From assembly GCF_900155605.1 (NCBI RefSeq), contig NZ_LT707420.1, forward strand, positions 1,080,690 to 1,144,689: 64,000 nucleotides of DNA, given 5' to 3'. The DNA is from Actinomyces marseillensis (GTDB lineage Bacteria; Actinomycetota; Actinomycetes; Actinomycetales; Actinomycetaceae). Both the position numbers and the translations under genes were made by a program. Position 1 is the stretch's first letter; every line of letters starts with the position of its first letter. The notes below the pieces were generated by a model that saw nothing but the letters and a program-made list of their open reading frames with translations, was not told where the DNA came from and did not search any database. Below are positions 42,716 through 48,431 of the stretch, one piece after another.

Positions 42716-43321
42716 ATGACATCAATAGATTTTTTAAACAAACTGTATAAAAACTTAGATTTACAAGGATATAGTCTTTCTTTTTCTCCAGCTAAGTCTA
42801 AGGACTATATGCTGTACTGCAATGGTAACTTTGTCGGAGGATTGTTTGACGACGAGTTGTGCTTAGTCTATGCAGACAGCGTGAATGACTTGCTCGGACA
42901 CCCAGAACCCGTCTACCGTGGCTACTCAAGCACAGCCTTACACAAAATGTTGATAATACCAGAGGAACACTGGAAAACAGCTTTAAAACTACTCTATGCG
43001 GAGAAATTTGACCATAAGCGATTGGTGTACGACATTACATATACCAGTATTGGCGCAGCTGTAGTGGAGGATTTCTATGACAAGAACATTGTGTTCTTAC
43101 AGTTCTGCTTCGAAAGAAAGCTACTTGTAAAAAACCCTCTAGATCAGCAGAACCGTATCCTTCAAATGGTATATCTAAACAAAGACCTGACTGAAACAGG
43201 CCAATATATATTTCCAAAACTGCTACAAAAATTTCTCATTTATATAGATAATAACGGGAAAACCAGTTTGGAATCCATGTTGAAACGTTGGTACAATAGC
43301 TTGGTTCTCCATAAAAACTAA
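42716..43321 (+). CDS. AT-rich gene of foreign origin, N-terminal TfoX/Sxy-like region
   Basis: A 201-aa protein of no certain family. The base composition is strikingly lower in GC than all neighbours and codons end mostly in A or T, so it is probably acquired, perhaps from a Firmicute-like source. Residues about 20-100 (DYMLYCNGNFVGGLFDDELCLVYADSVNDLL, GHPEPVYRGYSSTALHKMLI) resemble the TfoX/Sxy N-terminal domain of Firmicutes (pattern Y-x-x-G-x-x-x-G-G-x-x-D-D); this is a weak, by-eye match. The rest is unknown. ATG 42716 follows GGAG by 9 bases (a TTG at 42701 lies over that site). No transposase or integrase is present in the interval. Confidence 0.55.
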   Translation: MTSIDFLNKLYKNLDLQGYSLSFSPAKSKDYMLYCNGNFVGGLFDDELCLVYADSVNDLLGHPEPVYRGYSSTALHKMLIIPEEHWKTALKLLYAEKFDHKRLVYDITYTSIGAAVVEDFYDKNIVFLQFCFERKLLVKNPLDQQNRILQMVYLNKDLTETGQYIFPKLLQKFLIYIDNNGKTSLESMLKRWYNSLVLHKN

Positions 43322-43502
43322 TTCTAAGAAGATATACCACATTTTAACGTTGAAATTTGAATGAGTTTAGAAGTTTTTATCAACACTTTTTGTCCTATAG
43401 TCCGAAAAACAAAATGGATGCCACCTGTAATGTGCAGGATAGTATTCATGTGTTCCGCTTAATTCATAACATGTGTCCAGGATTCTGGGTGCATATCACA
43501 TT

Positions 43503-43527
43503 TGGCTAGGGATATCTTTTGCATGGT
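43503..43527. repeat. Right arm of the 25-bp inverted repeat
   Basis: Exact inverted copy of 42574-42598, ending one base before the second tRNA copy. It contains TATCTT at 43513-43518, the same hexamer as the -10 box of the first tRNA, though no good -35 lies upstream. Confidence 0.85.
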
Positions 43528-43603
43528 TGCGGGGTAGAGCAGCTGGTAGCTCGCCGGGCTCATAACCCGGAGGTCGCAGGTTCAAATCCTGTCTCCACTA
43601 CCA
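43528..43603 (+). tRNA. Second, degenerate tRNA-fMet-like copy (CAT anticodon)
   Basis: 76 nucleotides with CCA; anticodon CAT at 43561-43563. The segment from the D-arm to the T-arm is identical to the first copy for 49 bases, but the acceptor stem is damaged: T1 faces T72, C3 faces A70, and a G-T pair sits at 6-67. The D-loop is one base shorter. It may be a decaying duplicate, an attachment-site remnant or a diverged functional tRNA. It has its own terminator (43606-43649). Confidence 0.6.
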
Positions 43604-43605
43604 GA

Positions 43606-43649
43606 AAAACCCGGTATCTCAACAAAAACTCGCTGAGATACCGGGTTTT
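43606..43649 (+). terminator. 16-bp terminator after the second tRNA copy
   Basis: AAAACCCGGTATCTCA (43606-43621) pairs exactly with 43634-43649, then GTTTTACC. A proper intrinsic terminator close to the tRNA end. Confidence 0.85.
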
Positions 43650-43681
43650 GTTTTACCCAATATTGCCCGAGGGGCCAGAAA

Positions 43682-43714
43682 AATTGCGGCCTACGCTTCG
43701 CGTAGACCGCAATT
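43682..43714. terminator. Hairpin downstream of the LARTG protein gene
   Basis: AATTGCGGCCTACGC (43682-43696) pairs with 43700-43714 with one mismatch, loop TTC; A/T-rich on both sides, so it can act on the minus-strand surface-protein transcript and from the left. Confidence 0.7.
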
Positions 43715-43731
43715 AAATGCAGGAAACTTTT

Positions 43732-44772
43732 CTAGCCACGCTTGCGTCTGCGCAAGGCAGCGCCCGCACTTGCGCTCAGTGCTGCTGCCCCAGCAAGGAA
43801 AGCAATCGGGGCACCCGTGCGTGCGAGCGCCGGTTTTGACGGAGCCGATGCACTGGTTGACACTCCTGCCGGACTCGTGCTTGCGCTTACCGAAACCGTC
43901 GTTGACTCACTGGCTGAAGGAGATGTAGCGCTTGTACTCACTGAAGCCGTAGGAGTGCTTGCGGTAGGTGTTGTTGAGCTAACGGACGGAGAAGGCGAGG
44001 GGGTGGGGGTTGCACACGGCGAGGGGTCGAGGATTGGATCGACTTGTGTTCCAGCAGCCAGCGGAGCGACGGTGATATCGGCGGTCCAAGAGTCTGCAGA
44101 GGACTGTGCATTAGCGCCGGTAAATCCCGTGAGTGCGGCGGTGTTAGAGATGGTTGCCCCAGCGCCCTTTTCATTCACGCGTCCCAGCACATGCAGCGTC
44201 GTGTAGTTCATGAAACCGAGCTGCCCTGCGCCGCCGGCCCAGACTCCAGTGCAGTGATCATAAGAACCAAAGACCTTGGCATCAGTACAGGGGAAAGTGA
44301 AGTCTCGAATGAGGCCGTCGTCCGGGTTCGGATCAAAGTCGTGTCCTTCCCGGATCCAGAGGTGATCGACCGGAGGATAGGCAAGGATCTCGTTGTTGCA
44401 CAGTCGGGTCCACGAGTTCTGGTAGGTGATTCCCTCGGGCAGCAGGTCTTTCACATTGATGTTTGTCACTGTGCCAACGCCACGGTTAAGAATGTTGACA
44501 CGGTAAAGAACATAGTCGCCAACGTTAAAGTTCCCAATCGGGAAATTAGCCGTCGAATCGAGAGCGATGGGCAGTCCGTTCGCGCCATAAACAGGCTGAG
44601 CGCCAGACATCTGGACGTGGGCAGCGTCCTTCAAGACAATAAGATCAGCGCCCTGGTTTGGGTCAGCGTTGGCCTGGAACTTGGATGCTGAAACACCGAC
44701 AATTCCGAGTGCAACACAGGCACTGAGGAGTGCTGCACACAAACTGCGGCGTCGAGAATGACGGAGTGTCAT
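43732..44772 (-). CDS. Cell-wall-anchored surface protein (LARTG signal), paralogue 1
   Basis: A 346-aa secreted protein. A signal peptide (RRRSLCAALLSACVALGIVGVSASKFQANA) is followed by a domain with ADLIVLKDAAHVQMSGAQPVYGANGLPIALDST, VGDYVLYRVNILNRGVGTVTNINVKDLLPEGITYQNSW (DUF11-like fold, as in repeats of surface proteins), then a Ser/Thr/Pro-rich wall-spanning stalk (about 255-315) and a sorting signal: LARTG, hydrophobic segment, RRRKRG. The LAxTG form suits class E sortases of actinobacteria. Cys pairs in the domain (LCNNE, PCTD, HCTG) may form disulfides. It is downstream of a close paralogue. No sortase gene is in the window. Confidence 0.85.
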   Translation of the reverse strand: MTLRHSRRRSLCAALLSACVALGIVGVSASKFQANADPNQGADLIVLKDAAHVQMSGAQPVYGANGLPIALDSTANFPIGNFNVGDYVLYRVNILNRGVGTVTNINVKDLLPEGITYQNSWTRLCNNEILAYPPVDHLWIREGHDFDPNPDDGLIRDFTFPCTDAKVFGSYDHCTGVWAGGAGQLGFMNYTTLHVLGRVNEKGAGATISNTAALTGFTGANAQSSADSWTADITVAPLAAGTQVDPILDPSPCATPTPSPSPSVSSTTPTASTPTASVSTSATSPSASESTTVSVSASTSPAGVSTSASAPSKPALARTGAPIAFLAGAAALSASAGAALRRRKRG

Positions 44773-44802
44773 GGTATGTCGGTCCTTCTGTAAACGGGGG
44801 GG

Positions 44803-45831
44803 TTAATTGAGCTTACGCCTGCTCGAGAGGAAAGATGATCCTGCAATAGTGGTGAGTAGCGCTATTCCCCCAAGAAGAGCGAGGGGAACACCCGTCCGTG
44901 CGAGCGTGGTTGTCTGCGGTGCGCGAGAGGCTGCTGTCGCGCTTGTCATTGCCGAGGCCTCGCTAGCGCTAAGCGTGGTAGTGGGGGTACTTGTGGCCGC
45001 GGAGGGAGCGGATGTGCTCACCGATGGTGAGGGCTGCGAAGACGTGGGGGAATCTGAAGGCGTCGGTGTTGAGCAAGGTGAAGGGTCAGTGATCTCCTCA
45101 ACCTGTGCGCCGCTAGCAAGAGGTGCAACCGTAATATCTGCGGTCCATGAGTCAACGGAGAGCTTTGAATTTTGAGGAGAGATCTCCGTAAAACGAGCGG
45201 TGTTGGAAATCGTCTTTCCTGCGCCCTTCTTGTCGACACGTCCAAGGACAAACAAAGTGGAGTATGCGGCGTAACCAAAATACTCAGTGCTGCTCGTCCA
45301 TGTTCCGCTGCAGTGATCGTAGGTCCCTGAAGAGTATCCTTCAGGTGCGCGACAGGGGAAAGTAATCGGGCTATCTGGGTACAGACTCTCATCGGGATTC
45401 ACGCTTTGGCTTTCGCGAACCCACAGATGGTCGGTTGGAGCTATAACAGTGTGTGCGCATCTGCGTGTCCAGGAGTTCTGATAGGTGACCCCTTCGGGAA
45501 GGAACTCCGAAACGGTAAAACTGTTCACATTGGCATAATTGCGATTCAGAACATTGATGCGGTAAACAACGTAGTCTCCGACCTCAAAGCGTCCAATGGG
45601 GCCATCTGCGGTCGAATCAAGGCCAATCGGGAGGCCGAATTCGTCGTAGACGGGCTGTCCGCCAGACATCTGGACGTGGGCTGCATCCTTCAGGAGGATC
45701 AAGTCGGGGACGCGTTCTTCATCTGCCTGAGCCTGGAGTTGTGCGGTGGAGACCCCAGCAATACCCATTGCAACGCTTGCAGTGGCGAGGGCAGCAATGA
45801 TGCTCCACCCTCGCTGTGAACGCCTGAACAT
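44803..45831 (-). CDS. Cell-wall-anchored surface protein (LARTG signal), paralogue 2
   Basis: A 342-aa tandem paralogue of the neighbouring gene with the same plan: signal peptide, PDLILLKDAAHVQMSGGQPVYDEFGLPIGLDST, VGDYVVYRINVLNRNYANVNSFTVSEFLPEGVTYQNSW, a Ser/Thr/Pro stalk and a C-terminal LARTG followed by a hydrophobic stretch and SSRRKLN. Conserved central cysteines recur (RRCAHTV, PCRAP, HCSG). The two genes are 30 bases apart on the minus strand and probably form one transcript started upstream of 45831, within 191 bases of the divergent membrane-protein genes. Confidence 0.85.
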   Translation of the reverse strand: MFRRSQRGWSIIAALATASVAMGIAGVSTAQLQAQADEERVPDLILLKDAAHVQMSGGQPVYDEFGLPIGLDSTADGPIGRFEVGDYVVYRINVLNRNYANVNSFTVSEFLPEGVTYQNSWTRRCAHTVIAPTDHLWVRESQSVNPDESLYPDSPITFPCRAPEGYSSGTYDHCSGTWTSSTEYFGYAAYSTLFVLGRVDKKGAGKTISNTARFTEISPQNSKLSVDSWTADITVAPLASGAQVEEITDPSPCSTPTPSDSPTSSQPSPSVSTSAPSAATSTPTTTLSASEASAMTSATAASRAPQTTTLARTGVPLALLGGIALLTTIAGSSFLSSRRKLN

Positions 45832-46022
45832 AACGAGCCTCCAAAACCTTCAATACTCAGCAAGTTGTCTGAGCACAATACCGAGAAATGCTATCTGTAA
45901 GTAGCTGCTCAGTTCAAGAAAAACTGCCAGTTGTGCCTTAAAACTCATATGTTCTGAGCGAAAGGTCCTCTCTCACAACAGTTGTAGTATAAAAATGTTG
46001 AAACACATTTGAGGAGGACAAA

Positions 46023-46742
46023 ATGAGTGAACCGACGATGCCGCCGAGCCTGCCGCCCATGAGCGGACAGTCAATTCCGCAGGGAAGCGTGCCAGCAACC
46101 GGCAGGATTGAAAACGGTGACTACTATTTCGATAAGTTTGATGATCGTCCGATTCCCACAATGGTGAACCGACTGATCATTGAAAAAGGTTCATGGACTA
46201 AAGCAATTATTGGCTTCGTTTTGGGAGGAGTTTTCCTCCTTGCATGTGTCAATTCCGTGCGCACTGAACAGTCAGTTGTAGCGATGATTCTTTGTTTCTT
46301 GATCGGGGCTCTCTTGATTGTCGCCGGGCTCGCCATGATGCCCCGCAAAGACTACATCGACTACCAGGGCTTCTATGTCACGAGCATTTTTGGCTCGAAG
46401 CGCTTCCCCTGGCCTCATTCGCGTACCAGTTTCTACGTCCGTAACACGCGGGCTGGAAACGCAGCTTCGGCGAGCGCTCGGATGACACAGACCTTTGACG
46501 TGAAACTGATCAGTGCTGAGGGAATGCAGATTCCCTTGGGGATTGTCTTCACCGGTCCGAACTCCGATGAATTGGAATGGCGAGGCGTCGTTCAGTGCTC
46601 GCGTATTTGGGATTGGGGCGTTGCAAGGGGCTACACCGTTGAGACGGGGGAGTACATTCCTCTTTCGGGAGCTGGAATTCACCAAGCACTTCGTCAGTCT
46701 CAGGAAGAACGCTACGGTCTTCGCCAGAACTTCAATCAATAA
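46023..46742 (+). CDS. Two-TM membrane protein with PH-like domain, paralogue A
   Basis: First of three tandem paralogues (239 aa). A Pro-rich N-terminus (PTMPPSLPPMSGQ) precedes NGDYYFDKFDDRPIPTMVNRLIIEKGS, two hydrophobic segments (AIIGFVLGGVFLLACVNS, AMILCFLIGALLIVAGLAMMP, about 60-115) and a soluble part GFYVTSIFGSKRFPWPHSRTSFYVRN, VQCSRIWDWGVARGYTVETGEYIPL and a QEERYGLRQNFNQ tail. The segment R/K-x-x-P-W-P-x-S-R-T resembles the bacterial PH-like (bPH) domains; this is a guess by eye. RBS GAGGAGGAC is strong. Function unknown. Confidence 0.7.
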   Translation: MSEPTMPPSLPPMSGQSIPQGSVPATGRIENGDYYFDKFDDRPIPTMVNRLIIEKGSWTKAIIGFVLGGVFLLACVNSVRTEQSVVAMILCFLIGALLIVAGLAMMPRKDYIDYQGFYVTSIFGSKRFPWPHSRTSFYVRNTRAGNAASASARMTQTFDVKLISAEGMQIPLGIVFTGPNSDELEWRGVVQCSRIWDWGVARGYTVETGEYIPLSGAGIHQALRQSQEERYGLRQNFNQ

Positions 46743-47513
46743 ATGAGTAATCCCTACGCTCCTCAGCCTGCTGAGGATTCTCCTCAACTCTCACTTCCTC
46801 CCGCTGCTGGGGAGCGCTTCGTTATTAAGCCAGAGGAAGAGATCGTCTCGAAGATCGGGACGGTTGTAGACGGTGACTACTACTACGATCAAAACGACGA
46901 GAAGCCGATTCCTCTTGAAGCAAAGAGAATAGTCTTCGAAAAAGGTTCGACCTTTATGGTGATTTTGTCGTGGTGTTTAGCGCTCTTTCTTTCTATGCCC
47001 TTCCCGACGATGCTGGCCAAGGGAACAGACGCGGTCATTGACGCGGATCATCCATTGATCTGGTCCTTCATGCTAGGGATCGATCTGGTGATCATCGTCT
47101 TTCTTATTATTCATGGTTTCCTTTATTTCCCAAGTACAGATTGTCTTGACTCCCAAGGGATCACCCTGTCTATCTTGTCAAGGAAAATACAGATTCCGTG
47201 GCCGCACTCGCGAACGGGTTTGTATGTTCGCCGTGTGAACCAGAAAGGTCGAGCTCTTCAGACAGCTGAAGTGAAGGTCATTCGCCCAGACGGTTCCTCC
47301 GCGTTACTTCCTATTACCTTCAGGGGACTGGATTCAGTCAAAACTGAACGAGATGCTGTCATCCAATGCTCGCGGATCTGGGGCTGGGCGGTGGCAAAGG
47401 GCTATACCCAAGAGAGTGACGAATACATTCCTCTTGCGGGACTAGGGGTTCAGCAGTCTCTTCGCCGTCGCCAAGAAGAACGCTACGGTTTTCGCCAGAA
47501 CTTCAATCAATGA
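46743..47513 (+). CDS. Two-TM membrane protein with PH-like domain, paralogue B
   Basis: Second of the set (256 aa), starting immediately after the stop of paralogue A. It has one copy of NPYAPQPAEDS at the N-terminus, the added block GERFVIKPEEEIVSKIGTVVDGDYYYDQNDEKPIPLEA, two hydrophobic stretches, then STDCLDSQGITLSILSRKIQIPWPHSRTGLYVRR and the same CSRIWGWAVAKGY and RQEERYGFRQNFNQ endings. The shared start block with paralogue C is very alike, so B and C are the most recent duplicates. Function unknown. Confidence 0.75.
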   Translation: MSNPYAPQPAEDSPQLSLPPAAGERFVIKPEEEIVSKIGTVVDGDYYYDQNDEKPIPLEAKRIVFEKGSTFMVILSWCLALFLSMPFPTMLAKGTDAVIDADHPLIWSFMLGIDLVIIVFLIIHGFLYFPSTDCLDSQGITLSILSRKIQIPWPHSRTGLYVRRVNQKGRALQTAEVKVIRPDGSSALLPITFRGLDSVKTERDAVIQCSRIWGWAVAKGYTQESDEYIPLAGLGVQQSLRRRQEERYGFRQNFNQ

Positions 47514-48367
47514 GTAATCCCTACGCTCCTCAGCCTGCTGAAGGTAGTAATCCCTTCGCTCCTCAGCCTGCTGAAGGTAGTAATCCCTACGTTCCTCAGC
47601 CCGCTGAGGATTCTTCTCGAGTATCACTTCCTCCCGGTGCTGGGGAGCGCTTCGTCATTGAGCCAGAGGAAGAGATCGTCTCGAAGATCGGGACGCTTGT
47701 AGACGGTGACTACTACTACGATCTAAACGGCGAGAAGCCGATTCCTCTTGAGGCAGAACGAATAGTGGTTTTGACGGGGGCATGGATCGCCATTATTGTG
47801 CCCTGTGCTTTCGCGCTTTTCCTGTTCATGCCTTTCGTGAAAATGATGAGGGATGGCCCCGCTTCAGTGATCAATCAAGATCACCCAATTGTCTACTCGG
47901 TCATGCTGGGTGTTGATCTGCTGATCGTTATTTTGCTCGTTGTATTGAGCGTTCTTGTCTTCTGGCCCTGTAAGAATTACATCGACAAAGATGGTTTCCG
48001 CGTCACTTTCTGTTTCAGAACAATGCGGTCGCCTTGGCCACGCTCAAGGAGCGGCTTGTACGTGCAGATCCGATCGCGTCGAGGCAGACCCGTCAAGACA
48101 TCTCAAGCGAAGGTCGTTCGCCCAGACGGTTCCGCTATATCGATTCCCATTGCCTTGATGGATATTGACGCAGACGAGGTTGAAAAGAGCACTGTTATCC
48201 AGTGCTCTCGGATCTGGGATTGGGCAGTTGCGAAGGGCTACACCGAAGAGACCGGTGAATATACCCCTCTGAGGCGACATAGCAAAGACGACGTTTTTCG
48301 CCGTCGCCAAGAAGAACGCTACGGCCTTCGTGCCCATGTGAACGACAACCAGGAAAACCTCCAATAG
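47510..48367 (+). CDS. Two-TM membrane protein with PH-like domain, paralogue C, with triplicated N-terminal motif
   Basis: Third member (285 aa), ATGA overlap with B. The N-terminus holds three copies of an 11-residue unit (S-N-P-[YF]-[AV]-P-Q-P-A-E-[GD]; residues 2-34), then GERFVIEPEEEIVSKIGTLVDGDYYYDLNGEKPIPLEA, two hydrophobic segments (IAIIVPCAFALFLFMPF, VMLGVDLLIVILLVVLSVLVFW), and a soluble domain with RVTFCFRTMRSPWPRSRSGLYVQIR and VIQCSRIWDWAVAKGY. The extra units are absent from A and single in B, suggesting repeat expansion. The 46-base palindrome at 48379-48424 ends the set. Confidence 0.75.
   Translation: MSNPYAPQPAEGSNPFAPQPAEGSNPYVPQPAEDSSRVSLPPGAGERFVIEPEEEIVSKIGTLVDGDYYYDLNGEKPIPLEAERIVVLTGAWIAIIVPCAFALFLFMPFVKMMRDGPASVINQDHPIVYSVMLGVDLLIVILLVVLSVLVFWPCKNYIDKDGFRVTFCFRTMRSPWPRSRSGLYVQIRSRRGRPVKTSQAKVVRPDGSAISIPIALMDIDADEVEKSTVIQCSRIWDWAVAKGYTEETGEYTPLRRHSKDDVFRRRQEERYGLRAHVNDNQENLQ
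47513..47611 (+). repeat. Three tandem 33-bp repeats coding the Pro-rich N-terminus
   Basis: Units at 47513-47545, 47546-47578 and 47579-47611, with the first two nearly identical; a single related unit is at 46746-46778 in the gene before. In-frame coding repeats, prone to length change. Confidence 0.9.
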
Positions 48368-48378
48368 GTCTTTCCTTC

Positions 48379-48424
48379 GTATAAAGGTGTGGGCCCGGCA
48401 GCTGCCGGGCCCACACCTTTATAC
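48379..48424. terminator. 46-base perfect palindrome, bidirectional terminator
   Basis: A 23-bp stem without spacer (48379-48401 with 48402-48424) between the converging membrane-protein set and valS. Ends in A/T-rich flanks (TATAAAGG / CCTTTATA), so it can act as a terminator on both strands. Confidence 0.85.
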
Positions 48425-48431
48425 CTAGAAC

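Larger units (their letters stand above)
42578..43527. mobile_element. Putative tRNA-associated inserted segment of about 950 bp
   Basis: The stretch between two tRNA-fMet copies is AT-rich, carries one foreign-looking gene, and is bounded by an exact 25-bp inverted repeat (42574-42598 and 43503-43527). A 49-bp block from the D-arm to the T-arm is identical between both tRNA copies (42519-42567 and 43545-43593). This could be a relic of tRNA-targeted integration or a duplication. No recombinase gene remains, so the mechanism is open. The gap 43322-43502 (181 bases) has no gene. Confidence 0.45.

Noticed and set aside
42578-43527. Ordinary insertion sequence
   Set aside because: There is no transposase-like gene in the interval and the inverted arms include tRNA sequence, so the usual IS layout does not fit.
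43528-43603. Elongator tRNA-Met or tRNA-Ile (CAT)
   Set aside because: The anticodon stem has the initiator GGG/CCC pairs and the sequence follows the first initiator copy over 49 identical bases.
47513-47611. CRISPR-like array
   Set aside because: The 33-bp repeats are head-to-tail without spacers and encode protein in frame.
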